Source: Geomonas edaphica | Lineage (GTDB): Bacteria; Desulfobacterota; Desulfuromonadia; Geobacterales; Geobacteraceae | Reading direction: 5' to 3' | Assembly (NCBI RefSeq): GCF_004917075.1 | Contig: NZ_SSYB01000003.1 | Coordinates: 62,001-126,000, forward strand | DNA length: 64,000 nucleotides | Shown: positions 1 to 7,969 of the stretch, one piece after another | How positions within the stretch are numbered: position 1 is the stretch's first letter | How the letters are laid out: each line of letters starts with the position of its first letter | Made by a program: the position numbers and the translations under genes | Notes under the pieces: model-generated | Seen by the model: the letters and a program-made list of their open reading frames with translations, nothing else | What the model was told of the DNA's origin: nothing | Databases searched by the model: none

Positions 1-653
1 CGCAGCACGTGCAGTGCGGGGCCGAGCGTCAGCAGGCCGGTGACCAGGCCGTTCAGCGGAGCGGAGTCGCTCTTTATGCCGCTGTCGATCTCGAGGCCCT
101 CGCGGGCCGAGAGGACCGCGATGCCGTGATCACCGATGCAGCCGTTGACGATGATCTTGTCGCCGACACGCGCCGAGGCGCCGTCGATCTGCAGGTTATG
201 CTCGAGTGCGCCGATCCCCGAGGTGTTGATGAAGATGCGGTCTCCCTTACCTTTGGGGACCACCTTGGTGTCGCCGGTGACGATGGCGACGCCGGCTGCG
301 TCGGCGGCCTGCCGCATCGAGGTGAGGATACGGGAGAGTTCCTCCTTGGAGAATCCTTCCTCGAGGATGAAGCCGACCGAGAGGCACAACGGGCGGGCGC
401 CCATCATGGCGAGGTCGTTCACCGTGCCGTTGATGGCGAGGTCGCCGATGTTCCCGCCCGGGAAGAAGATGGGGTCGACCACGTAGGAGTCAGTGCTGAA
501 GGCCAGCTTGACGCCGCCGATGTTGAGCAGGGCCGCGTCGTTTTGGCCCTTGACCGGGACGCTGGAAAGCTGCGGTATGATCAGGTCGTCCAGAAGCTGG
601 TGTGAAAGCCTCCCGCCACTGCCGTGGCCAAGGAGGATGAGATCGTTGTTCAA
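1..653 (-). CDS. hypE: HypE, hydrogenase maturation carbamoyl dehydratase (partial)
   Basis: HypE dehydrates the thiocarbamate handed over by HypF to give the cyanide ligand of the [NiFe] active site. Only the N-terminal 217 codons are in the window and the gene continues past the left edge. Translating the minus strand from a TTG at 653 gives LNNDLILLGHGSGGR, with the HGSGG motif typical of HypE, then GQNDAALLNIGG and STDSYVVDP, the usual AIR-synthase-type ATP-binding region. A purine-rich ribosome site (AAAGGAGAA) precedes the TTG, and no ATG fits. It is the last visible gene of the hyb-hyp operon, 69 bases after hypD. Confidence 0.9.
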   Translation of the reverse strand, partial: MNNDLILLGHGSGGRLSHQLLDDLIIPQLSSVPVKGQNDAALLNIGGVKLAFSTDSYVVDPIFFPGGNIGDLAINGTVNDLAMMGARPLCLSVGFILEEGFSKEELSRILTSMRQAADAAGVAIVTGDTKVVPKGKGDRIFINTSGIGALEHNLQIDGASARVGDKIIVNGCIGDHGIAVLSAREGLEIDSGIKSDSAPLNGLVTGLLTLGPALHVL

Positions 654-722
654 AGCGGTTCTCCTTTTCTGTCGGACCGGTCGAACTAGTCGGACTGGTC
701 TGACGTCGGACGGTTTGTTTGC

Positions 723-1814
723 CTAGCGCCCGTACTTGTAGGCGGCGGCGCAGGTTCCTTCGGAGGAAACCATGCAGGCGCCGACCGGGGACTCGGGGGT
801 GCATTTGCCGCCGAAGAGCGGACAGTCGAAGGGTGACACCTTCCCCTTCAGGATCTCGCCGCACAGACACCCCTTGTGCTCCTTGAGCTCCTCTACCTGC
901 ACCGGTATGGCCAGTTCGGCGTCGAAGTCGGCGTATTTATCCGCGATCCTAAGCCCGCTCCCGGGGAGCACGCCGATGCCGCGCCACGGTGCGTCGAATG
1001 GGGTGAAGACGTCGGCAAGCATCGCCTGGGCCTTGGCGTTTCCTTCCCAGCGCACCACGCGCGAATACTGGATCTCCACCTTGCTCTCGCCCGCGATCGC
1101 CTGGCGCACCAGCATCTCCACTCCCTGCAGCACGTCCGTCGGCTCGAAGCCGGTCACCACGCACGGGACCTTGTACTCTTCGCACAGGAATCGGTAGGCA
1201 TCGGCGCCGATGATCGCGCTCACGTGGGCCGGACAGATGTAGCCGTCCACCTGGAGCTCCGGGTCAGCGGAGAGGATCGCCATCGGCTGCGGCATGGTCT
1301 TGTGCGAGGCGAGCACGAAGTAGTTGGAAAGCCCCTGCGCCTTTGCCGCCAGGATGCTGCCGGCGATGGTGGGCGCCGTGGTCTCGAAACCTACCCCGAG
1401 GAACACCACGCGCTTGTCGGGGTTCTTCGCGGCAAGCTGCACGGCGTCGAGCGGCGAGTAAACCACCCTGATATCTGCCCCCTTGGCGCGCTCCTCCATG
1501 AGCGAGGAGCTGGAGCCGGGGACCCGCAGCATGTCACCGAAAGATGCGATGATCACGTCCGGAAGGCGGCAAAGGGCGATGGCGCGGTCGAGGTAGCTGT
1601 TGGGGGTAACGCAGACCGGGCATCCCGGGCCGGAGATCAGCCGCACCTCGGGGGGGAGCAGGCTTCTCAGGCCGAACTGGTAGATGGCGTTGGTGTGCGT
1701 ACCGCAGACTTCCATGAAGACGAGCGGTTCGGTCCGCCCACGGGTCAGGTCGGCGATGCGCTTAGCGAGCCCCTGGACCAGTTCCTTGTCGCGAAAAACG
1801 TCCGAATAGTTCAT
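723..1814 (-). CDS. hypD: HypD, Fe-S scaffold for Fe(CN)2CO assembly
   Basis: With HypC, HypD forms the scaffold on which the Fe(CN)2CO unit of [NiFe] hydrogenase is built. The 363-residue length is normal for the family. Visible motifs are EVCGTH around residues 35-40 and GPGCPVC at 62-68, which hold the conserved redox and iron-binding cysteines. A cysteine-rich C-terminus (about 315-355, GCLCGE, FDCPLFGGKC, GTC) binds the [4Fe-4S] cluster. Its ATG overlaps the end of hypC by four bases, so the two partner proteins are translationally coupled. Confidence 0.97.
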   Translation of the reverse strand: MNYSDVFRDKELVQGLAKRIADLTRGRTEPLVFMEVCGTHTNAIYQFGLRSLLPPEVRLISGPGCPVCVTPNSYLDRAIALCRLPDVIIASFGDMLRVPGSSSSLMEERAKGADIRVVYSPLDAVQLAAKNPDKRVVFLGVGFETTAPTIAGSILAAKAQGLSNYFVLASHKTMPQPMAILSADPELQVDGYICPAHVSAIIGADAYRFLCEEYKVPCVVTGFEPTDVLQGVEMLVRQAIAGESKVEIQYSRVVRWEGNAKAQAMLADVFTPFDAPWRGIGVLPGSGLRIADKYADFDAELAIPVQVEELKEHKGCLCGEILKGKVSPFDCPLFGGKCTPESPVGACMVSSEGTCAAAYKYGR

Positions 1815-2041
1815 CCCATCAACTCCGGCGAATAGACTTCACGCATCAATTCGAGCGTCGCCCTGGCCTCTTCCTCGTCGAGCTTGGAGATGGCGAAACC
1901 GGCGTGAACGATGACGAAATCGCCGACCTTCACCTCCTGGTCCAGCATCATGAGGCTCGCCTCGCGCTTCACTCCGTCCACTTCGGTCATGGCAAAATCA
2001 CCATCAACGCTGACCACCTGCATCGGTACACCTACACACAT
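1811..2041 (-). CDS. hypC: HypC/HybG-type hydrogenase maturation chaperone
   Basis: This 76-residue OB-fold chaperone carries the iron unit between HypD and the hydrogenase large-subunit precursor. The N-terminus MCVGVPMQV contains the essential Cys2 of the family, and the length is typical. It stops inside the start of hypD (ATGA-type overlap) and follows hypF after 72 bases. Only one hypC-type gene is seen here, so it presumably serves the adjacent large subunit. Confidence 0.96.
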   Translation of the reverse strand: MCVGVPMQVVSVDGDFAMTEVDGVKREASLMMLDQEVKVGDFVIVHAGFAISKLDEEEARATLELMREVYSPELMG

Positions 2042-2087
2042 CTTCAGACTCCTTTGAGATAAATCGCCATGTCTGTTTCACACGTCC

Positions 2088-2108
2088 CCTCCCCCCTCCG
2101 GGGGGAGG
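2088..2108. repeat. Perfect 9-bp GC hairpin between hypF and hypC
   Basis: CCTCCCCCC and GGGGGGAGG are separated by three bases in the 72-base hypF-hypC gap. There is no T tract on the minus strand, so it is more likely an mRNA-processing or REP-like element than a terminator. It resembles the hairpin at 51906-51925 and the degenerate one at 27093-27122. Confidence 0.6.
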
Positions 2109-2113
2109 AGAAA

Positions 2114-4390
2114 TTAAAGTCCCTTGGTGAAGGCCCGCCCGGCAATCACCGCCTGTCCCAGGGCGAGGCCGCCGTCGTTCGGGGGCACGAGCCGGTGGCA
2201 GTAGACCTGGAACCCTTCCGCCGCTAGCTCTCCCGCCACGTCCTCGGTCAAAAGCCGGTTCTGGAACACCCCCCCCGACAGGACCACGCGCTCCTCTCCA
2301 TGCTCGGACCGGATGCGGCGGCACACCTCTACGATGCCGGCGGCCACGGTCCGGTGGAAGGCGCGCGCGATATCGGCGCGGCTTTTTTCGGCGGCGAGAT
2401 CGGCGCAGATCGCGGCGATGGCGGGGCCGAACTCGAGGACGTGACTCCCCTCCCCCGCCACGAGATACGGATACGCCTCGTCTGCGGCGCCCGTTTCGGC
2501 CAGCGCCTCCAGTTCGATGGCGGCCTGCCCCTCGTAGCTGATCCGGTGCCGGACGGAAAGAAGCGCGGAAACGGCATCGAAGAGCCTTCCGCAGCTCGAG
2601 GTGAGCGGCGCGTTGATCCCCTTCTCCAGCATCTTCAAGAAAAGAGGACAGTCCCCCTCCTGCACCTCTCCGCAGACCGCGAGCGGCTGAAGGAACAGCT
2701 CTGCACCGTGCAGGCGGTACAACGCGGCTAGCGCCATGCGGAACGGCTCGCGCACCGCGGCGTCGCCGCCGGGCATGCGCATGAGGCCGAAGTGCCCGCG
2801 CCGCTCAAAGCCTGCATACCCTCCCACCAGGAACTCCCCCCCCCAGATGGTGCCGTCGCTGCCGTAGCCGGTGCCGTCGAGGATCACCCCGATCGCCTCG
2901 CCGTCGAGACCGTTCTCGGCCATGCACGAGGCCATGTGGGCGTGATGGTGCTGCACCGCGACGCAGGGGAGTCCTAGCCCCTGGCCGTAAACCGTGGAGA
3001 GGTAATCCGGGTGCAGGTCGTGCGCCACAACCTCCGGCGTGATCTCCAAAAGCCGCCCGAGGTGCGCGGCGCTCTCCTCCAGCGAGGTGAGGGTCGCCGC
3101 GTTCTTCAGGTCGCCGATGTGCTGGCTCATGAAGCCTTGGCCGCCACGGGTAAGGCACAGGGTCGCCTTCAGTTCCGCCCCCACCGCCAGCACGCGCGCC
3201 TGCTCGCCCGGAAGCGCCACGGCACGCGGCACGTAGCCACGCGAGCGTCTCAGAAAGAGCGGCTCCCCCCGGTAGAGACGGATGACGGAGTCGTCGGTCC
3301 GGGTGTGGATATCGCGGTCATGGGTAAGGAAGAAGTCCGCGATGCCCGAGAGCATGCGAAGCGCCTCGTCGTCACGGTAGGCGATCGGTTCGTCGGAGAG
3401 GTTCCCGCTGGTCATCACCAGGGGGCCGTCGACGCCGCGTGCCAGAAGGTGCTGCAGCGGGTTTCCCGGAAGCATGAAACCGAACCAGCCGTTCCCCGGC
3501 GCCACCAGGGGGCTGATCGGGCTCTCAGGCCGCCTGCGCATTAAGACGATGGGACTCTCGACACCCGAAAGGAGCCGTCCCTCGAGCTCCGAGCAGTGGA
3601 CGTGGCGGCGCACCGCGTCGAGGTCGGAGGCGAGCATGGCAAAGGGCTTTTCGTCCCGCTTCTTGCGCCGCCGCAACATCGTCACCGCCTCCTCGTTCGA
3701 GGCGTCGGCCGCGAGATGATACCCCCCCACCCCCTTCACCGCGACGATGCGCCCGGCCTTCAAGGCGGCGAGCGCATGCTGCAGCGGGTTCCCGGTTACG
3801 GGAGCACCCTCGGCATCGAAGAGCGAGAGTCTCGGCCCGCACACCGGGCAGGCGTTGGGCTGGGCGTGGAAGCGGCGGTTCAGGGGATCGTGGTACTCGG
3901 CCAGGCAGTCGTCGCACATGGGGAAGCCGGCCATGGTGGTGGCGGGACGATCGTAGGGGATGCCGGTGATGATGGAATAGCGCGGGCCGCAGTTGGTGCA
4001 GTTGATGAACGGGTAGAGGTGGCGCCGGTTGTCCGGATCGAAGAGTTCTTTCAGGCAGTCTTCACAGACGTCGCAGTCCGGGGAGACCTCGCCGCCGTGC
4101 CCTTTTCTCGCACTGTCGAGGATGACAAAACCCTCTTCGCCCACCGCGTCGAGATGGGTCAGGTGAAGCGCAGTAACCACCGCCAGGGGCGGCGCCTCCT
4201 CACGCAGGGCGCGGCTGAAGGCGGCAAGCGCTTCCGCCTCCCCCTCCGCCTCGATCTGCACCCCCTGGCCGGTGTTGCGCACCCAGCCGGAGAGCCCCAG
4301 ACGCAGGGCGAGCCGGTACACGAAGGGGCGGAAACCCACCCCCTGCACGATTCCGTCGATCTCGAGACTTGCGCGCTGCCGTGTGGTCAT
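2114..4390 (-). CDS. hypF: HypF, carbamoyltransferase for hydrogenase cyanide ligand synthesis
   Basis: HypF converts carbamoyl phosphate and ATP into carbamoyl-AMP and transfers the carbamoyl group to HypE. All four expected parts are present in 758 residues. An N-terminal acylphosphatase domain carries GIVQGVGFRPF near 13-23. Two zinc-finger pairs read CDVCEDC, CTNCGPR, CDDC and CPVCGP between about 107 and 185. A YrdC/Sua5-like domain spans about 200-390, and a Kae1-like C-terminal half has the metal-binding HHHAH near residue 480. The start has only a weak ribosome site. The gene lies 20 bases after hypB in the operon. Confidence 0.97.
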   Translation of the reverse strand: MTTRQRASLEIDGIVQGVGFRPFVYRLALRLGLSGWVRNTGQGVQIEAEGEAEALAAFSRALREEAPPLAVVTALHLTHLDAVGEEGFVILDSARKGHGGEVSPDCDVCEDCLKELFDPDNRRHLYPFINCTNCGPRYSIITGIPYDRPATTMAGFPMCDDCLAEYHDPLNRRFHAQPNACPVCGPRLSLFDAEGAPVTGNPLQHALAALKAGRIVAVKGVGGYHLAADASNEEAVTMLRRRKKRDEKPFAMLASDLDAVRRHVHCSELEGRLLSGVESPIVLMRRRPESPISPLVAPGNGWFGFMLPGNPLQHLLARGVDGPLVMTSGNLSDEPIAYRDDEALRMLSGIADFFLTHDRDIHTRTDDSVIRLYRGEPLFLRRSRGYVPRAVALPGEQARVLAVGAELKATLCLTRGGQGFMSQHIGDLKNAATLTSLEESAAHLGRLLEITPEVVAHDLHPDYLSTVYGQGLGLPCVAVQHHHAHMASCMAENGLDGEAIGVILDGTGYGSDGTIWGGEFLVGGYAGFERRGHFGLMRMPGGDAAVREPFRMALAALYRLHGAELFLQPLAVCGEVQEGDCPLFLKMLEKGINAPLTSSCGRLFDAVSALLSVRHRISYEGQAAIELEALAETGAADEAYPYLVAGEGSHVLEFGPAIAAICADLAAEKSRADIARAFHRTVAAGIVEVCRRIRSEHGEERVVLSGGVFQNRLLTEDVAGELAAEGFQVYCHRLVPPNDGGLALGQAVIAGRAFTKGL

Positions 4391-4410
4391 CGGTTACCGT
4401 CGATCGTGCC

Positions 4411-5262
4411 CTAGCCGCGGGCCTTTTCCATCCCTTCCTTGAGCCAGGCGTACCACTGGTCCATCCCCTCGCCGGTCCTGCTGGAGACCTCGAAGATCCT
4501 GATGCCCGGGGAGACGCGGCGCGCCATCTCCTTGCACTTCTCTACGTCGAAATCGAGATGGGGAAGGAGGTCGACCTTGTTGAGGAGCATGATGTCGGCG
4601 GCATGGAACATCTGCGGGTACTTGAGCGGCTTGTCCTCCCCCTCGGTGACGCTCAGCACCACCACCTTGTGGTGTTCGCCGAGATCAAAGGAGGCGGGGC
4701 AGACCAGGTTCCCCACGTTCTCGATGAGAAGGAGGTCCAGGTTGTCCATGTCGAAGTGTTCTACGGCGTGCAGCACCATGTGGGCGTCCAGATGGCACCC
4801 GGCGCCGGTGTTCACCTGTTTCACGGGGACGCCGGTGGCGGCGATGCGCACCGCGTCGTTGTCGGTCTGCTGGTCGCCTTCGACCACGGCGCAACGGCAT
4901 GAGCCGGCGAGATCCTTGAGGCTTCGCTCGAGGATGGTCGTCTTCCCGGATCCCGGCGACGAGACGAGGTTCAGCACGAAGAGCCCCTTCGCGCGGAAAA
5001 GCTCGCGGTTGCCCGCTGCCATACGGTTGTTCTTGGCCAGGATGTCCGTCTCGATCACCACCTTCTTGGCAGGCTTCTCGGCAGCCTTCTCGTGGTGGTG
5101 ATGGTGCTTATGCCCATGGTGATGATCGTGGCCGTGATCATGATCGTGGTTATGGCCGTGATCGTGATCATGTTGATGATCGTGATCGTGTTGATGATCG
5201 TGATCGTGGTCGTGATCGTGATCGTGCTTATGGGTCGGGCCGCAGCCGCAGTCTACGCACAT
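4411..5262 (-). CDS. hypB: HypB, nickel-binding GTPase with His-rich tail
   Basis: HypB delivers nickel to the hydrogenase active site together with HypA. The N-terminus reads MCVDCGCG, giving the CxxCGC high-affinity nickel site. It is followed by roughly 45 residues dominated by His-Asp pairs (about 10-60), which suggests nickel storage as in some rhizobial HypB proteins. The GTPase domain has the P-loop SPGSGKTT near 100-108, the ENVGNLVCP segment and NKVDLLP. It has a good ribosome site (GGAGG, ten bases from the ATG). The His/Asp codons make a strongly repetitive GAT/CAC stretch at about 5090-5230. Confidence 0.97.
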   Translation of the reverse strand: MCVDCGCGPTHKHDHDHDHDHDHQHDHDHQHDHDHGHNHDHDHGHDHHHGHKHHHHHEKAAEKPAKKVVIETDILAKNNRMAAGNRELFRAKGLFVLNLVSSPGSGKTTILERSLKDLAGSCRCAVVEGDQQTDNDAVRIAATGVPVKQVNTGAGCHLDAHMVLHAVEHFDMDNLDLLLIENVGNLVCPASFDLGEHHKVVVLSVTEGEDKPLKYPQMFHAADIMLLNKVDLLPHLDFDVEKCKEMARRVSPGIRIFEVSSRTGEGMDQWYAWLKEGMEKARG

Positions 5263-5280
5263 GTCGCTTGAACCTCCGGG

Positions 5281-5454
5281 CTAGACTTCTTTCTTCTCTT
5301 CGATCTTCACGGCGTCGTCGCTGTTAAGCGCCTTCTTGAACCCCCTGATGCTACTCCCAAGGGCCTGGCCGAACTGCGGCAGCTTGCTGGGACCTGCAAC
5401 CACCAGCAGGATGACCGCCACGATGCACAACTCAGGTAAACCGAATCCGAACAT
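5281..5454 (-). CDS. tatA: TatA/TatE-family twin-arginine translocase subunit
   Basis: A 57-residue protein read from ATG at 5454 to TAG at 5281. It starts MFGFGLPELC, has one hydrophobic segment (IVAVILLVVAG), then the FGQALG hinge and a charged amphipathic tail ending EEKKEV, the standard TatA architecture. TatA forms the pore for folded, twin-arginine proteins. Both the small subunit HybS and the ferredoxin HybA encoded upstream have RRDF signals, so a dedicated TatA in this operon makes functional sense. Residue 10 is a cysteine within the membrane segment, which is uncommon. The gene lies between the maturation protease and hypB. Confidence 0.9.
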   Translation of the reverse strand: MFGFGLPELCIVAVILLVVAGPSKLPQFGQALGSSIRGFKKALNSDDAVKIEEKKEV

Positions 5455-5491
5455 GTCTTCTCCTTTTATCCGCTGACCGCTCCGTGCGCGA

Positions 5492-5977
5492 TCAGGCTTC
5501 CTTACGTTTCAGCTCGATACCGACCTTGTCGAGTTCCTCGACCACCATTGCCGCCACCTTCTCGAGCCCTGCCTGCAGCGGCGGGGAGAGCTGGTCCCCG
5601 GGATCGAGCGTCTTTGCCACGATACCGAAGAAGGTGAGGTCAGGCTTCGGTGCGTCGCGCATCTCGGAGATCAGGAGCATTTCCTGGAGCCCGATCTGGT
5701 GCGGCGACATCTTCACCGGGATGTTCTTCAACATGATGTCTTCACGTTCGTAGCGGAAGATGTCGCCCGGCTCTCCCTTCGCCTGCACCACGTCCACCAG
5801 GATGACGCGATCGGCCTCTTCGAACTTGAAGTGGACCATGATGCCGAGGGTCCCGCCGTCGTACAGCTCGACGTTCTCGGGGACGTGGTAGTGCTTTTCC
5901 AGATGACGTACGAAATGGACGCCGAATCCCTCGTCGGAAAGGATCAGGTTGCCGGCGCCATAGATGAGGACCTGCAT
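5492..5977 (-). CDS. hybP: Hydrogenase maturation endopeptidase (HybD/HyaD family)
   Basis: This nickel-dependent protease removes the C-terminal tail of the large subunit after nickel insertion. The 161-residue sequence begins with the family hallmark GAGNLILSDEGFGVH, including the conserved Glu/Asp nickel ligand (DEG). A second ligand sits in LYDGGTLG and a His is in MSPHQIGLQE. The expected substrate is HybL, encoded 271 bases upstream, whose tail is intact. The ribosome site GGAGG precedes the ATG. The symbol follows Geobacter usage (hybP); E. coli would call it hybD. Confidence 0.94.
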   Translation of the reverse strand: MQVLIYGAGNLILSDEGFGVHFVRHLEKHYHVPENVELYDGGTLGIMVHFKFEEADRVILVDVVQAKGEPGDIFRYEREDIMLKNIPVKMSPHQIGLQEMLLISEMRDAPKPDLTFFGIVAKTLDPGDQLSPPLQAGLEKVAAMVVEELDKVGIELKRKEA

Positions 5978-6248
5978 GTAACCTCCAAAAAAGAAAGGGG
6001 CCGGGGGAAAATCAGGGCTAGGAAGCAGGATCGGGGGCTAGCAAAACAAGGCTATAAATTAAACGACTACCGGCGGCGGCACAAGCTTTTTTCACCCGTG
6101 TTCGCCCCCAAAGCCCGAATTGTTGCGACACCCAAACCTCACTTACCAAAACCGCTGTTTTCCTGTACCGGCCCCTGATTCGGGGAGCGGGACCGGGAGT
6201 GAGCCGCCGTATTCCAGCCGCTGCCCCCAGCCCCTTGACCTTCTCTTT
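5978..6248. other. 271-base gap inside the hyb-hyp operon
   Basis: No gene is seen here. On the minus strand a weak sigma-70-like pair (TTGTGC, 16 bases, TTAATT, around 6050-6085) could give an internal promoter for the hybP-hyp part. No U-tract terminator is evident, so read-through from hybL is possible. It is the largest gap in the operon, and it falls between the structural and the maturation genes. Confidence 0.35.
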
Positions 6249-7928
6249 TTACAGCACCTTGACCTTGGTGATCTCGGCCCCTTCCGGGTCCACGGTGTGG
6301 ACGGCGCAGGCGATGCACGGGTCGAAGGAGTGAATTGTACGCAGCACCTCGAGCGGCTTGCTCGGATCCGCGATCGGGTTCCCCATGAGGGACGCCTCGT
6401 AGGGGCCCATTTCGCCCTTCTCGTTTCTCGGCGCCGCGTTCCAGGTGGAGGGAACGACGGCCTGGTAGTTCTCGATCTTCTTGTCCTTGATCACGATCCA
6501 GTGCGACAGGGTGCCGCGCGGCGCCTCGTGGAAGCCGACGCCCCTGTACTCCCCTTTCGGGATCACGGTATGGTTCGCGTAGGTCTGGTCGCCGGAGCCG
6601 ATGTTGGCGATCAGCTTGTCCAGGTTCTCAAGCGCCAGGTCCGCCATGACGTGGGCGCGCGCGCCGCGGCAGTAGAGACGGCCCATGGTGGAGTGGATGT
6701 CCTTCATGGAGATGCCGAGGGTGGAGACCGCGCCGTCGACGAGCTTTTTCACCTTCGGGTTGCCTGCGGCGTATGCCGCCATGATCTGGGCCGGCGGGCC
6801 GACCTGGACCGGCTTGCCGTCGAGGGTCGGCGCCTTGCACCAGGAGTACTTGCCGTTTTCCTTGAAGTCGGTGTAGTCCGGCTTGGTCTCGCCGTCCCAC
6901 GGGTGCAGCGTGCCGTTACCTTCGTACCAGGCGTGGGTGACGTTCTCCTTGATGTTCTTGATCAGGTAGTCGTCGCGGTGATCCTTCACCATCCTCATGC
7001 CAGCGATGTTGCCCGCCATGACGATACCACCCGGCAGCTGGAACTTGGTGTTCTTGGTGTCTTCCGGGAATTCCGGCACCGCCATGTAGTTGGTGACGCC
7101 CGCGCCGTATTTGAACCAGTCCTTGTAGGCGCCCGCGATGGCGAGGAGGTCCGGATAGTACACCTTCTGCACGAAGTCGCGGGTCTCTTCCATGAGGGTC
7201 TTCAGGTAGATGAGACGCTCCACGTTGAGGGTCGCGATGTTTTCGGTGTTGATGGCGGTGGCAACGCCGCCCACGACCAGGTTCTGGATGTGAGGGTTCT
7301 TGCCGCCGAGGATCGCCGTCGCCTGGGAAGCCTTCCTCTGGTAATCGAGGGCCTTCAGGTAGTGGGCGACCGCCATCAGGTTGACCTCCGGGGAGAGCTT
7401 CATCGCCGGGTGACCCCAGTAGCCGGTGGCGAAGATGCCGAGCTTGCCGCCGGCGACAAACGCCTTCAGCTTGTCCTGTACCGCCTTGAACTCCTTCTCG
7501 GAGTTGCCCGGCCAGTCGGAGATGCTCTGCGCGATCGCCGCGGTCTTCTTGGGATCGGCCTTCAGCGCCGAGACGATGTCGACCCAGTCGAGCGCCGAGA
7601 GGTGGTAGAAGTGGACGATGTGGTCCTGCACCGAGTGCTGAGCGATCATGATGTTACGGATGTACTGGGCGTTCAGCGGCACCTCGACGTCGAGGGCATG
7701 CTCTACGGCACGGATCGAGGAGATGGCGTGCACCGTGGTGCAGACGCCGCAGAAACGCTGCACGTAGCTCCAGGCGTCCTCCGGGGCGCGCCCCTTGAGG
7801 ATGACCTCGATGCCGCGCCACATCTGGGCGGAGGACCAGGCGTTGGTTACCTTGCCGCCGTTTGCTTCGACATCGATCCTCAGATGTCCTTCGATTCGGG
7901 TGATGGGATCAAGCGTGATTCTAGACAT
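6249..7928 (-). CDS. hybL: [NiFe] uptake hydrogenase large (catalytic) subunit
   Basis: This is the catalytic subunit that oxidises H2 at the Ni-Fe site. It has 559 residues, normal for group 1 enzymes. The N-terminal nickel motif RFCGVCTTVHA lies near residues 60-70, and the C-terminal motif DPCIACAVH ends at about residue 544. Behind that His is a 15-residue tail (TVDPEGAEITKVKVL) that the protease removes. The N-terminus (ITLDPITRIEGHLRI) is classical. It has no signal peptide and should be exported with HybS by hitch-hiking. The gene order S-A-B-L is that of Hyb-type enzymes that feed electrons to the quinone pool. Confidence 0.97.
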   Translation of the reverse strand: MSRITLDPITRIEGHLRIDVEANGGKVTNAWSSAQMWRGIEVILKGRAPEDAWSYVQRFCGVCTTVHAISSIRAVEHALDVEVPLNAQYIRNIMIAQHSVQDHIVHFYHLSALDWVDIVSALKADPKKTAAIAQSISDWPGNSEKEFKAVQDKLKAFVAGGKLGIFATGYWGHPAMKLSPEVNLMAVAHYLKALDYQRKASQATAILGGKNPHIQNLVVGGVATAINTENIATLNVERLIYLKTLMEETRDFVQKVYYPDLLAIAGAYKDWFKYGAGVTNYMAVPEFPEDTKNTKFQLPGGIVMAGNIAGMRMVKDHRDDYLIKNIKENVTHAWYEGNGTLHPWDGETKPDYTDFKENGKYSWCKAPTLDGKPVQVGPPAQIMAAYAAGNPKVKKLVDGAVSTLGISMKDIHSTMGRLYCRGARAHVMADLALENLDKLIANIGSGDQTYANHTVIPKGEYRGVGFHEAPRGTLSHWIVIKDKKIENYQAVVPSTWNAAPRNEKGEMGPYEASLMGNPIADPSKPLEVLRTIHSFDPCIACAVHTVDPEGAEITKVKVL

Positions 7929-7969
7929 TTATTCCTCCAAAAGGCTAATTGCTTAATTAAATCGTTGGA

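Noticed and set aside
4411-5262. His-rich tail as a separate zinc protein or repeat element
   Set aside because: It is in frame with, and N-terminal to, a complete HypB GTPase, so it belongs to HypB.
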